This document shows, piece after piece, positions 27,184 to 34,314 of a DNA stretch of 64,000 nt (the stretch's first letter is position 1; each line of letters starts with the position of its first letter). Origin of the DNA: Paracoccus tegillarcae (GTDB lineage Bacteria; Pseudomonadota; Alphaproteobacteria; Rhodobacterales; Rhodobacteraceae); the NCBI RefSeq assembly GCF_002847305.1, contig NZ_CP025408.1, positions 914,001 to 978,000 of the forward strand, given 5' to 3'. A program made the translations under genes and the position numbers. Under the pieces are notes generated by a model. It had not been told where the DNA came from. It worked only from the letters and a program-made list of their open reading frames with translations, and did no database searches.

Positions 27184-27226
27184 GGCGCTTTGCCCCGGTC
27201 CGCAGAGAATATTCAAAGACCAAAGC
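27184..27226 (+). repeat. Intergenic GGCGCTT..GAATATTC element, copy 1
   Basis: GGCGCTTTGCCCC, then GGTCCGC, then AGAGAATATTCAAAGACCAAAGC. This resembles a second, better-formed copy at 43455-43510 (GGCGCTTCGCCCC, GGCCCCC, CGAGGATATT, ending in a purine-rich AAGAAGAAAG). Both copies lie between the end of one gene and the poorly defined, non-ATG start of the next. It is likely a small family of intergenic elements of this lineage. Confidence 0.5.
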
Positions 27227-27238
27227 AGGGGCCGCGAC

Positions 27239-28183
27239 TTGGCTGACTATATCGAAACCGCCCGCAGGGTGATTGACACAGAGGCCGATGGGCTGGCGCA
27301 ATTGTCCGCCGGCCTCGGCCCGGATTTTTCGCGCGCGGTCGAGGTCATTCTGGCGGCGCGCGGCCGGGTGATCGTTTCGGGCATGGGCAAGTCGGGCCAT
27401 ATCGGGCGCAAGCTGGCGGCGACGCTAGCCAGCACCGGAACGCCCGCGCAATTCGTTCATCCCGCTGAGGCGAGCCATGGCGATCTGGGCATGGTGACGC
27501 GCGATGATGTTGCGGTGGTTCTGTCCAATAGCGGCGAGACGCCCGAACTGGCCGATCTGATCGCGCATACGCGGCGCTTTTCGATCCCGCTGATCGGCGT
27601 CGCGGCCCGGCGCGATTCGACCTTGTTGCGGCAGTCCGATGTGGCCCTCGTGCTGCCTGCGGCAACCGAGGCCTGCGGCACGGGGATCGTGCCCACCACC
27701 TCGACCACGATGACGCTGGCGCTTGGTGATGCGCTGGCCATCGCGCTGATGGAGCATCGTGAATTCACCCCCGAGCATTTTCGCACCTTCCATCCCGGCG
27801 GCAAACTGGGGTCACGATTGGCCAAAGTCGGCGATCTGATGCACCCGGACGAGCCGCTGGTCGATGAGAATGCGGCGATGACCGATACTTTGCTGGTCAT
27901 GAGCCAAAAGGGCTATGGCGTCACCGGCGTCACCGATGCGGGCGGGCGCTTGACTGGCATTATCACCGATGGTGACTTGCGGCGGCACATGGACGGGCTG
28001 CTGAACCACAGCGCCGCCGAAGTGATGACCCGCAATCCGCGCACCATCGAGCCGGACGCATTGGCCGAGGCCGCGCTGGCCGAGATGCAATCGCGCATGA
28101 TCACCAGCCTTTTCGTGGTCGAGGACGGCCGGCCCATTGGCATTCTGCACATCCATGACTGCCTGCGGGCAGGCATCGTCTAG
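27239..28183 (+). CDS. kdsD: Arabinose-5-phosphate isomerase (KdsD/KpsF type)
   Basis: A 314-residue enzyme converting ribulose 5-phosphate to arabinose 5-phosphate for Kdo synthesis. The SIS domain shows VIVSGMGKSGHIGRKLAATL, FVHPAEASHGDLGMV with the catalytic histidine, and VVLSNSGETPEL; two CBS domains occupy the last third (GVTDAGGRLTGIITDGDLRR, SLFVVEDGRPIGILHIHDCL). The first codon is TTG, with AGCAGGGG upstream; no ATG lies near the conserved N-terminus, so TTG is probably right. It begins a cluster with lptC, lptA and lptB that serves LPS assembly. Confidence 0.93.
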   Translation: MADYIETARRVIDTEADGLAQLSAGLGPDFSRAVEVILAARGRVIVSGMGKSGHIGRKLAATLASTGTPAQFVHPAEASHGDLGMVTRDDVAVVLSNSGETPELADLIAHTRRFSIPLIGVAARRDSTLLRQSDVALVLPAATEACGTGIVPTTSTTMTLALGDALAIALMEHREFTPEHFRTFHPGGKLGSRLAKVGDLMHPDEPLVDENAAMTDTLLVMSQKGYGVTGVTDAGGRLTGIITDGDLRRHMDGLLNHSAAEVMTRNPRTIEPDALAEAALAEMQSRMITSLFVVEDGRPIGILHIHDCLRAGIV

Positions 28184-28186
28184 GTC

Positions 28187-28759
28187 ATGACGCGCACCCG
28201 CATCGTTCGCTGGTTGCGCGTGCTGTTGCCGCTGATCGCGCTGGCGATCCTGTCGACATTGTTCCTGTTGTCCAAGGAACCCGACGAAGACCCGACCATT
28301 CCCTATGCCGATGTGGATGCCGCCGATATGGCGCGCGACCCGCGCATGACCTCACCGGACTATGCCGGTGTCACTGCCGATGGTGCCGCGATTACGCTGC
28401 GCGCCAACGAGTTGCGCAATGGCGACGGTGGCCAGGGCAGCGCCGATGGGTTGCGGATGACCCTGCGCGCCGCCGATGGGCTGGCGGCGGACCTGACCGC
28501 ACCCGACGCCATGATCGAGGACGGCATGATCCGGCTGAGTGGCGGGGTACGGATGACCACTTCGACGGGTTGGGCGGTGACCACACCCAATATCGACAGC
28601 GCGACCGACCGCGCGCTGATCGAGGCCCCCGCCGAGGTGAACGCCTTTGCCCCGTTTGGACAACTCTCCGCTGGCGCGATGCAACTGACGCGCGACGCGC
28701 CAGATGGTGATCACGTCTTGAATTTCACCGATGGCGTCAATCTGATATACCAGCCCTGA
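28187..28759 (+). CDS. lptC: LPS export periplasmic-bridge protein LptC
   Basis: A 190-residue inner-membrane-anchored protein: a single N-terminal helix (RVLLPLIALAILSTLFLLS) followed by a periplasmic beta-rich domain. The early PRMTSPDYAGVTADGAAITL and the position between kdsD and lptA identify it as LptC, which receives LPS from LptB2FG and hands it to LptA. It starts three bases after the kdsD stop. Sequence conservation in this family is low, so gene context carries much weight. Confidence 0.88.
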   Translation: MTRTRIVRWLRVLLPLIALAILSTLFLLSKEPDEDPTIPYADVDAADMARDPRMTSPDYAGVTADGAAITLRANELRNGDGGQGSADGLRMTLRAADGLAADLTAPDAMIEDGMIRLSGGVRMTTSTGWAVTTPNIDSATDRALIEAPAEVNAFAPFGQLSAGAMQLTRDAPDGDHVLNFTDGVNLIYQP

Positions 28760-28780
28760 CCTGCCGAAAGGAACCAGCCG

Positions 28781-29263
28781 ATGCTTCGCCCTGCCCTGAT
28801 CGCCTGCATGCTGATGACCACCGCCCTGCCCGGCGCGGCGCAGAACGTCGCCTTTGGCGGAATTCAGGCCGATACCAGCGCGCCGGTCGAGATGTCGGCC
28901 GACAACCTGACCGTCAATCAGGCCGATGGCAGCGCCGTTTTCACCGGCAATGTGATTATCGCGCAGGGCGAGATGAAGCTGCAGGCGGGCGAGGTCACCG
29001 TGATTTATGCCGAGGGCGGCCAGCAGCGCATCGAATCGCTCAAGGCAACCGGCGGCGTGACACTGGCCAGCGGAACAGATGCCGCCGAGGCGCAAGAGGC
29101 GCTGTATGAAGTGGAAACCGGGATGATCGACCTGACCGGTGATGTGATCATGACCCAGGGCCAGAATGTTCTGACCGGCGACAAGATGCGCGTCAACCTG
29201 GCGGACGGGACGGCGCAGGCGCAGGGCCGCGTGCGCACCGTGTTGCAGCCGGGCGGGAACTGA
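28781..29263 (+). CDS. lptA: LPS transport periplasmic protein LptA
   Basis: A 160-residue periplasmic protein with a signal peptide (MLRPALIACMLMTTALPGAA). The OstA-type beta-jellyroll is seen in PVEMSADNLTVNQADGSAVF, then TGNVIIAQGEMKLQAGEV and later LTGDVIMTQGQNVLTGDKM. LptA forms the filament that bridges inner and outer membranes for LPS. GAAAGGAA precedes the ATG. Its TGA overlaps the lptB ATG (TGATG), coupling the two. Confidence 0.92.
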   Translation: MLRPALIACMLMTTALPGAAQNVAFGGIQADTSAPVEMSADNLTVNQADGSAVFTGNVIIAQGEMKLQAGEVTVIYAEGGQQRIESLKATGGVTLASGTDAAEAQEALYEVETGMIDLTGDVIMTQGQNVLTGDKMRVNLADGTAQAQGRVRTVLQPGGN

Positions 29264-30015
29264 TGGCGCCGTCCGAGAGTACACCGCAGAGAAACGGCTT
29301 GCATGTCAGGGGCCTGCGCAAATCCTATCGCAACCGACCCGTGATCCGCGATGTCTCGATCGATCTGGCGCGCGGCGAGGTCGTGGCGCTGCTGGGGCCG
29401 AACGGCTCGGGCAAGACGACATGTTTCTATTGCATCGCCGGGTTGGTGACGCCCGACGCGGGCGAGGTCATCATTGACCAGCAGGATGCGACGGGCCTGC
29501 CCATGTTCCGCCGCGCCCGCATGGGCATAGGCTATCTGCCGCAGGAAATGTCGATCTTTCGCGGCCTCAGCGTCGAACAGAACATCATGGCCGTGCTCGA
29601 GGTGGTCGAGCGCGACGTCCATCAGCGCCGGATGCGGCTAGAGGAACTGCTGGGCGATTTCTCGATCGGGCATTTGCGCGGCGCGCCCGCCTTGGCGCTG
29701 TCGGGCGGCGAACGCCGGCGGGTGGAAATCGCGCGGTGCCTTGCCTCCAGCCCCAGCTTTCTGCTGCTGGACGAGCCCTTCGCCGGCGTCGATCCGATTG
29801 CCGTGGGCGAGATCAGGTTGCTGGTCCATGACCTCAAGTCACGCGGCATCGGCGTGCTGATCACCGACCACAACGTACGCGAGACGCTAGGGATCGTTGA
29901 CCGGGCCTATATTTTGCATGACGGACATGTGCTTATGTCGGGCACCACCGAAGAGATCGTCCGCGATCCACGTGTCCGCGAGGTCTATCTGGGCGACAGT
30001 TTCAGCATGGCATGA
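29263..30015 (+). CDS. lptB: LPS export ABC transporter ATPase LptB
   Basis: A 250-residue ABC ATPase. Walker A is LLGPNGSGKTTCFYC, the Q-loop follows in IGYLPQEMSIFRGLSVEQN, the signature is LSGGERRRVEIARCL and Walker B is FLLLDEPFAGVDPIAV; the H-loop is in LITDHNVRETL. These are all typical of LptB, which powers LPS extraction from the inner membrane. The membrane partners LptF and LptG are not in the window. Overlaps lptA by one base. Confidence 0.95.
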   Translation: MAPSESTPQRNGLHVRGLRKSYRNRPVIRDVSIDLARGEVVALLGPNGSGKTTCFYCIAGLVTPDAGEVIIDQQDATGLPMFRRARMGIGYLPQEMSIFRGLSVEQNIMAVLEVVERDVHQRRMRLEELLGDFSIGHLRGAPALALSGGERRRVEIARCLASSPSFLLLDEPFAGVDPIAVGEIRLLVHDLKSRGIGVLITDHNVRETLGIVDRAYILHDGHVLMSGTTEEIVRDPRVREVYLGDSFSMA

Positions 30016-30053
30016 CGCGCCGGGGTCGGCACCGATGAAATCCCGTCTGACCG

Positions 30054-30082
30054 TTGACAGGTGCGCTGGACTGTCACCAAAT
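30054..30082 (+). promoter_or_regulatory. Candidate promoter upstream of hpf
   Basis: The 163-bp gap between lptB and hpf has a perfect TTGACA (30054-30059), a 17-base spacer and CCAAAT (30077-30082), which matches only half of the -10 consensus. A separate promoter would let hpf and ptsN respond to growth arrest independently of the LPS genes (inference). An alternative sigma factor could also account for the odd -10. Confidence 0.35.
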
Positions 30083-30178
30083 GAGGGTAAGGGCGGTTGC
30101 GTTCCGTCCTCACTCGCGCCGTGTGGTTGCGTCACCCATGATGCCCCCTGCGGCCGGGCAACCGGAAAGGAAAAATAA

Positions 30179-30754
30179 ATGCGCTATACGATCAGCGGAA
30201 AACATATCGACGTGGGCGAGGCGCTGACCTCGCATGTCAAGGAAGAGTTGGGCGAGGTGCTGGAAAAATACTCGCAGCGACCAACGGACGCGACGATCAC
30301 CTTTTCCCGCGATGCGCATCAATTCCTGTGCGACTCGGTCGTGCACCTCTCGACCGGCCTGACCGTTCAGGCCAAAGGCACCGCCAACGAGATCTATGCC
30401 GCATTCGACGCCTGCCGAGAGCGCATGGACAAGCAGCTACGCCGCTACAAGCGGCGGCTGAAAGATCACCACAAGGACCGGAGTGGACCTGTTGAATTCG
30501 GAGAGGCGGGCATGTATGTGCTGGCCGCCGATGAGGATGAATGGGAATCGCAGGAAAGTGGCCTGCAACCGATCATCATCGCCGAGATGGAATCGCGGGT
30601 GCCAACCCTTTCTGTTGGCGACGCGGTGATGCAGATGGAACTGGCCGGGGCACCCCTGCTTGTCTTCCGCAACGAGAAACATGGGGGCGTCAATGTCGTC
30701 CACCGCCGCGACGACGGAAATGTAGGCTGGATCGACCCTCGCAGCAGCAAATAG
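30179..30754 (+). CDS. hpf: Ribosome hibernation-promoting factor, long form
   Basis: A 191-residue long HPF. The N-terminal S30AE/YfiA domain (MRYTISGKHIDVGEALTSHV, with ATITFSRDAHQFLCDS) blocks the ribosomal tRNA and mRNA sites; after a linker of about 30 residues the C-terminal domain (SVGDAVMQMELAGAPLLVFR, then NVVHRRDDGNVGWIDPR) drives 100S dimer formation. GGAAAGGAAAA lies just before the ATG. In many proteobacteria rpoN sits between lptB and hpf; it is absent here. Confidence 0.94.
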   Translation: MRYTISGKHIDVGEALTSHVKEELGEVLEKYSQRPTDATITFSRDAHQFLCDSVVHLSTGLTVQAKGTANEIYAAFDACRERMDKQLRRYKRRLKDHHKDRSGPVEFGEAGMYVLAADEDEWESQESGLQPIIIAEMESRVPTLSVGDAVMQMELAGAPLLVFRNEKHGGVNVVHRRDDGNVGWIDPRSSK

Positions 30755-30779
30755 TGCTGAACTGAACGACGCGCACCCT

Positions 30780-30814
30780 TTGCCCGCCAGAGCCATTCGG
30801 TCTCGGGCGGGCAA
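30780..30814 (+). terminator. Hairpin between hpf and ptsN
   Basis: TTGCCCGCC (30780-30788) pairs with GGCGGGCAA (30806-30814); GAG/CTC can pair inside. It lies in the 81-bp gap and ends 21 bp before the ptsN start, with two T residues after it. It could attenuate read-through into ptsN or stabilise the hpf transcript. Confidence 0.5.
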
Positions 30815-30835
30815 TTCGCCCGAAAGGCAGACCCA

Positions 30836-31300
30836 ATGCAACTTGGCGATATTCTGGAACAGGGGGCCGTACGGTCCCTGTCGCAGGTCACGTCGAAAAA
30901 GCGGCTTTTCCATGAATTGTCGGAACTGGCGCACACGGTTTACAAACTGCCAGCCTCTGAAGTTCTGGACGCTCTGCAGGAACGTGAAAGCCTGGGTCCG
31001 ACCGGCGTCGGCCATGGCGTCGCGCTGCCGCACGCGCGCCTGCATGGGCTGGACAAGGTGGCCGGCCTGTTTATCCGGCTGGACAAGCCGCTGGATTTCG
31101 ACGCCGTGGATCGCCAGCCGGTCGACCTGATTTTTGCGCTTCTGGCGCCCAAAAACGCGGGCGTCGATCACCTCAAGGCGCTGGCCCTGGTGTCACGAAC
31201 CCTGCGCGATGCCGATCTGAGGGCCAAGCTGCGGGCCAATGACGATGCAACGACGCTGCACGCCGTTCTGGCCGCCGCTCAGGGCATCAAGGCCGCATGA
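30836..31300 (+). CDS. ptsN: Nitrogen phosphotransferase EIIA (PtsN)
   Basis: A 154-residue EIIA-Ntr protein. The phosphorylated histidine is His66 in GVGHGVALPHARL. The rest (LFIRLDKPLDFDAVDRQPVD, LLAPKNAGVDHLKALALVSR) matches the fructose-type EIIA fold. PtsN does not transport sugar; it relays the phosphorylation state of the Ntr-PTS to potassium and nitrogen regulation. Its partners EI-Ntr and NPr are not in the window. Located after hpf, as in many proteobacteria. Confidence 0.93.
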   Translation: MQLGDILEQGAVRSLSQVTSKKRLFHELSELAHTVYKLPASEVLDALQERESLGPTGVGHGVALPHARLHGLDKVAGLFIRLDKPLDFDAVDRQPVDLIFALLAPKNAGVDHLKALALVSRTLRDADLRAKLRANDDATTLHAVLAAAQGIKAA

Positions 31301-31304
31301 GGGT

Positions 31305-31333
31305 TTGGCGCTAGCCCGATTCGGCCTTATATT
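31305..31333 (+). promoter_or_regulatory. Promoter of the 62-residue gene
   Basis: TTGGCG (31305-31310), a 17-base spacer and TATATT (31328-31333) form a good sigma-70-type promoter ending 31 bp before the ATG at 31365. It starts right after the ptsN stop and gives the small gene its own transcription. Confidence 0.55.
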
Positions 31334-31364
31334 GGGATCATCACGGCCTTGAGGAGGACCGAAG

Positions 31365-31553
31365 ATGAGCAAGCATATCAACGACCAACCTCGCGAACAG
31401 GGTAATGCGCGACTGCGTGAATTCACCCGGCAAGAGCGTGAAACCGGCACCCACCCGGCGATCGACGCGCTGCGCCATCGTCCTAAGGATCGTGACGGCG
31501 ACAGCAGAAAGACCGCTGAATACGCCCGGATCGAGCGCGGCCATACCGCCTGA
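31365..31553 (+). CDS. Small hydrophilic protein of unknown function
   Basis: A 62-residue, highly charged protein (MSKHINDQPREQGNARLREF, then EERETGTHPAID-like and RPKDRDGDSRKTAEYAR stretches) with no hydrophobic segment and no cysteine. I do not recognise a family. Support for it being real: GAGGAGGA at a proper distance before the ATG, a good promoter just upstream, and an isolated position between ptsN and the convergent VOC gene. The composition suggests an intrinsically disordered cytoplasmic protein. Confidence 0.65.
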   Translation: MSKHINDQPREQGNARLREFTRQERETGTHPAIDALRHRPKDRDGDSRKTAEYARIERGHTA

Positions 31554-31652
31554 GCAGCACCGTTGGGCAGCGTAGCCACAACCTTTAAGACATGCTCTGT
31601 TGCTGTTGCCCTGCGGCCTATCCCCGAATGACCTGATCACGCCGACGGCCCA

Positions 31653-32042
31653 TCAGGGCCGCTGAATCAGATCCCAGAGATTTCCCCAGGGATCGGCGAA
31701 CACCGCGACGCGGCCGTAATCCGCTGTTTTCGGCTCGCGCACAATGCGCGTTCCCGCCTCGCGCAACCGCGCGAGATCCGCGTCAAGATCATCCGTATCC
31801 AGAAACAGGAACACGCGGCCGCCGGTCTGGTTGCCGACGGCCGCGCGTTGGATGTCGTTGCTGGCGCGCGCCAGCAGGATCGAGGCACCGCCGCCCGCAG
31901 GCTGGACCAGCACCCAACGCTTGTCCTGTTCGGGCTGGTATTCGTCCTGGATCAGCCGAAAACCGACCACATCCACATAAAAGCGGATCGCGTCATCGTA
32001 ATCGGGGACTACCAGTGCGATATGGGCCAGCCTCTGGCTCAT
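31653..32042 (-). CDS. VOC-family (glyoxalase/bleomycin-resistance fold) protein
   Basis: A 129-residue protein with two beta-alpha-beta-beta-beta modules. It shows HIALVVPDYDDAIRFYVDVV with a conserved histidine, the strand GRVFLFLDTDDLDADL and ADPWGNLWDLIQ, the ending typical of vicinal-oxygen-chelate proteins. Substrate unknown. Its ATG overlaps the ilvE stop by four bases, so it is the second gene of a two-gene operon. Confidence 0.87.
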   Translation of the reverse strand: MSQRLAHIALVVPDYDDAIRFYVDVVGFRLIQDEYQPEQDKRWVLVQPAGGGASILLARASNDIQRAAVGNQTGGRVFLFLDTDDLDADLARLREAGTRIVREPKTADYGRVAVFADPWGNLWDLIQRP

Positions 32043-32908
32043 GCACGGACGAGTTTTTCGTAATCCTCGGCGACCTCGCGGGTGATGCTGCCAACCTGGA
32101 AATTATAGTCGCCGATCTGGCCCACAGGCGTCACCTCGGCGGCTGTGCCGGTCAGCCAGCATTCCTGGAAATCGGCCATTTCCTCGGGCTTGATGCGCCG
32201 CTCGTGCACGGTCAGGCCCTTGTCCTTCAGCATCTGAATGACGGTCTGCCGGGTGATGCCGTTCAGAAAACGGTCGGCCAGCGGGGTATGGACCTCGCCA
32301 TCCTTGACGAAAAAGATATTGGCACCGGTCGCCTCGGCGACAAAGCCCTCCCAATCCATGAACAGCGCGTCCGAGCAGCCTTTGTCCTCGGCGACGTGCT
32401 TGGACATGGTGCAGATCATGTACAGGCCGGCGGCCTTGGCGGCTGTCGGGATCGTTTCGGGGCTGGGGCGTTTCCATTTGGCAATGTCCAGCTTGGCGCC
32501 CTGCCATTTGGCATCGCCGTAATAGCTGCCCCATTCCCAGGCGGCGATTGCCATGCGGACCGGGTTCCGCCGTGCAGAAACGCCCATATCCTCGCCCGAG
32601 CCGCGCCACATCACCGCGCGCACATAGGCATCGGTAAAGCCACTGGCATCCAGCACCTCTGCCTTGGCGGCGTCGATCTGCTCGGCCGTATAGGGCGATT
32701 TCATATCCAGCAGCCGCGCCGATTCGATCAGCCGCAGCGAATGCTCGTGGCCCTTGAAAATCTTGCCGGAGTAGCAGCGCTCGCCCTCGAAAACCGAGCT
32801 GGCATAATGCAGCGCGTGGCTGAGGATATGCACATTCGCATCCCGCCACTCTACCAGTTTGCCGTCCATCCAGATCTTGCCGTCGCGATCGTCGTAAGCG
32901 CCCGCCAT
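32039..32908 (-). CDS. ilvE: Branched-chain amino acid aminotransferase
   Basis: A 289-residue fold-type IV PLP aminotransferase acting on Leu, Ile and Val. The PLP lysine is Lys158 in ETIPTAAKAAGLYM; other family motifs are HALHYASSVFEGERCY, FVAEATGANIFFVKDG and LTGTAAEVTPVGQIG. The ATG at 32908 follows GGGGTGTGAC and starts the conserved sequence (MAGAYDDRDGKIWMDGKLVE); an earlier in-frame ATG four codons upstream is less supported. Divergent from petP with a palindromic promoter region between them. Confidence 0.94.
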   Translation of the reverse strand: MAGAYDDRDGKIWMDGKLVEWRDANVHILSHALHYASSVFEGERCYSGKIFKGHEHSLRLIESARLLDMKSPYTAEQIDAAKAEVLDASGFTDAYVRAVMWRGSGEDMGVSARRNPVRMAIAAWEWGSYYGDAKWQGAKLDIAKWKRPSPETIPTAAKAAGLYMICTMSKHVAEDKGCSDALFMDWEGFVAEATGANIFFVKDGEVHTPLADRFLNGITRQTVIQMLKDKGLTVHERRIKPEEMADFQECWLTGTAAEVTPVGQIGDYNFQVGSITREVAEDYEKLVRA

Positions 32909-32936
32909 GTCACACCCCATCCCAAGCTTTGCGAAT

Positions 32937-32977
32937 CTTGCGTATAATTTACAATCTTTTCAGATTAATTGCGCAAG
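32937..32977. promoter_or_regulatory. Palindrome between ilvE and petP
   Basis: In the AT-rich 144-bp divergent gap, CTTGCGTATAATT (32937-32949) faces TAATTGCGCAAG (32966-32977): CTTGCG/CGCAAG and AATT/AATT are matching arms around a 16-base centre. A perfect TATAAT lies in the left arm (32943-32948). The position suits an operator for the MarR-type PetP acting on its own gene and perhaps on ilvE; the binding is not shown. Confidence 0.5.
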
Positions 32978-33052
32978 ACGGCTTGACGGCTAACAATGGA
33001 ATCTTGGAAAGTCAACAAGACTGACATATCGCGGAAAGACGAAGGAACGATC

Positions 33053-33574
33053 ATGCAGGAAAAGCTGCGAACAAGCGGACTTGGCGGCGAGAACCTGCTG
33101 TTTCTGACCGACGATCAGTTGCGTCGCGGCATCGAAGCGATGTTCTTTGCCTATCGCGCCTTCACCGCCGACCCTGATCTGATTCTCGCGGATATGGATT
33201 ACGGTCGCGCCCATCACCGCGCCCTGCATTTCATCAATCGCGACCGGGGTCTGACCGTGACCGCCCTGCTGGATGTGCTGGGCGTGACCAAGCAATCGCT
33301 GAACCGGGTGCTGCGCACGCTGATCACCGACGGGCTGGTCGAAAGCCGCGTAGGCCGCCGCGACCGCCGTGAACGCCAGCTTTACCTGACCGACACCGGC
33401 ACCGCGCTGGAACGCCGGTTGTCCGAGGCTCAGCGCGCGCGGATGCGGGCGGCCTATCGCAATGCCGGCCCGCAAGCGGTGGCAGGTTTCCGGGAGGTCC
33501 TGGAAGCAATGATGGACCCCGAGACGCGCTCGCAGTATCAGGCACTGAAAGAACTGCCTGATCCGCGGAAATGA
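33053..33574 (+). CDS. petP: MarR-family regulator, PetP-like
   Basis: A 173-residue winged-helix regulator. The helix-turn-helix and wing are seen in LTVTALLDVLGVTKQSLNRV and VESRVGRRDRRERQLYLTD; helices on both sides form the MarR dimerisation region. It overlaps the response-regulator gene by four bases (ATGA). This MarR plus OmpR-type pair without a kinase matches petP-petR of Rhodobacter capsulatus, where petR is required for growth; there the pair lies by petABC, which is absent here. I chose the ATG at 33053 because of AAGGAA upstream. Confidence 0.8.
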   Translation: MQEKLRTSGLGGENLLFLTDDQLRRGIEAMFFAYRAFTADPDLILADMDYGRAHHRALHFINRDRGLTVTALLDVLGVTKQSLNRVLRTLITDGLVESRVGRRDRRERQLYLTDTGTALERRLSEAQRARMRAAYRNAGPQAVAGFREVLEAMMDPETRSQYQALKELPDPRK

Positions 33575-34290
33575 CCAGCATACCCGATACTCATATCCTG
33601 ATCGTCGACGATGACGAACGTATCCGGGCGCTCTTGCGGCGTTTTCTGGAAAAGAACGGCTTTTTCGTCAGTCAGGCCCGCGACGCCCAGCAGGCGCGGC
33701 GGTTGCTGGGCGGGTTGGAATTCGATCTGATCGTTCTGGATGTGATGATGCCGGGCGAGGACGGCTTTGCGCTGACGCGCGACCTGCGCAAGACCATCGA
33801 CACGCCAATCCTGCTGCTGACCGCCATGGGCGATACCGAAGACCGGATCACCGGGCTGGAAAGCGGCGCCGACGATTACCTGCCCAAACCCTTCGAGCCG
33901 CGAGAACTGCTGCTGCGCATCGCCGCCATCTTGCGCCGCATGCCGACAGTAGAGGCTGCGACGCCGAAATTCCTCAGCCTTGGCACCCTGCGCTACGATA
34001 CCGAAAAGGGCGAATTGTGGCAGGGCGAAACCCCGCTGCGCCTGACCGGCACCGAACAGGCCTTGCTGCGGCGCCTGGCTGCCAGCCGGGGTCAGCCCGT
34101 CAGCCGCGCCGATCTGATCGATGATCTGGGCCGCGGCGGCGGAAACGGCAATGGTGAAGAGGCCGATAACAGCGAACGCGCCATTGATGTGCAGATCACC
34201 CGCCTGCGCCGCAAGATCGAGGCCGACCCGCGCGAGCCGCGTTTTCTGCAGACTGTGCGTGGCACCGGCTATATGCTGGTCGCTGATTAG
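33571..34290 (+). CDS. petR: OmpR-family response regulator, PetR-like
   Basis: A 239-residue response regulator. The receiver domain has ILIVDDDERIRALLRRFLEK with the acidic pocket, the phospho-acceptor aspartate in DLIVLDVMMPGEDGF, and the conserved Thr and Lys in ILLLTAMGD and DDYLPKPFEPREL. The C-terminal OmpR winged helix ends SERAIDVQITRLRRKIEADP and TVRGTGYMLVAD. A Gly/Asn-rich insert (GRGGGNGNGEEADN) interrupts the DNA-binding domain. No sensor kinase gene is adjacent; PetP may take that role (inference). Confidence 0.85.
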   Translation: MTSIPDTHILIVDDDERIRALLRRFLEKNGFFVSQARDAQQARRLLGGLEFDLIVLDVMMPGEDGFALTRDLRKTIDTPILLLTAMGDTEDRITGLESGADDYLPKPFEPRELLLRIAAILRRMPTVEAATPKFLSLGTLRYDTEKGELWQGETPLRLTGTEQALLRRLAASRGQPVSRADLIDDLGRGGGNGNGEEADNSERAIDVQITRLRRKIEADPREPRFLQTVRGTGYMLVAD

Positions 34291-34314
34291 GGGCTGCGCT
34301 AGATTAGCACTCGC

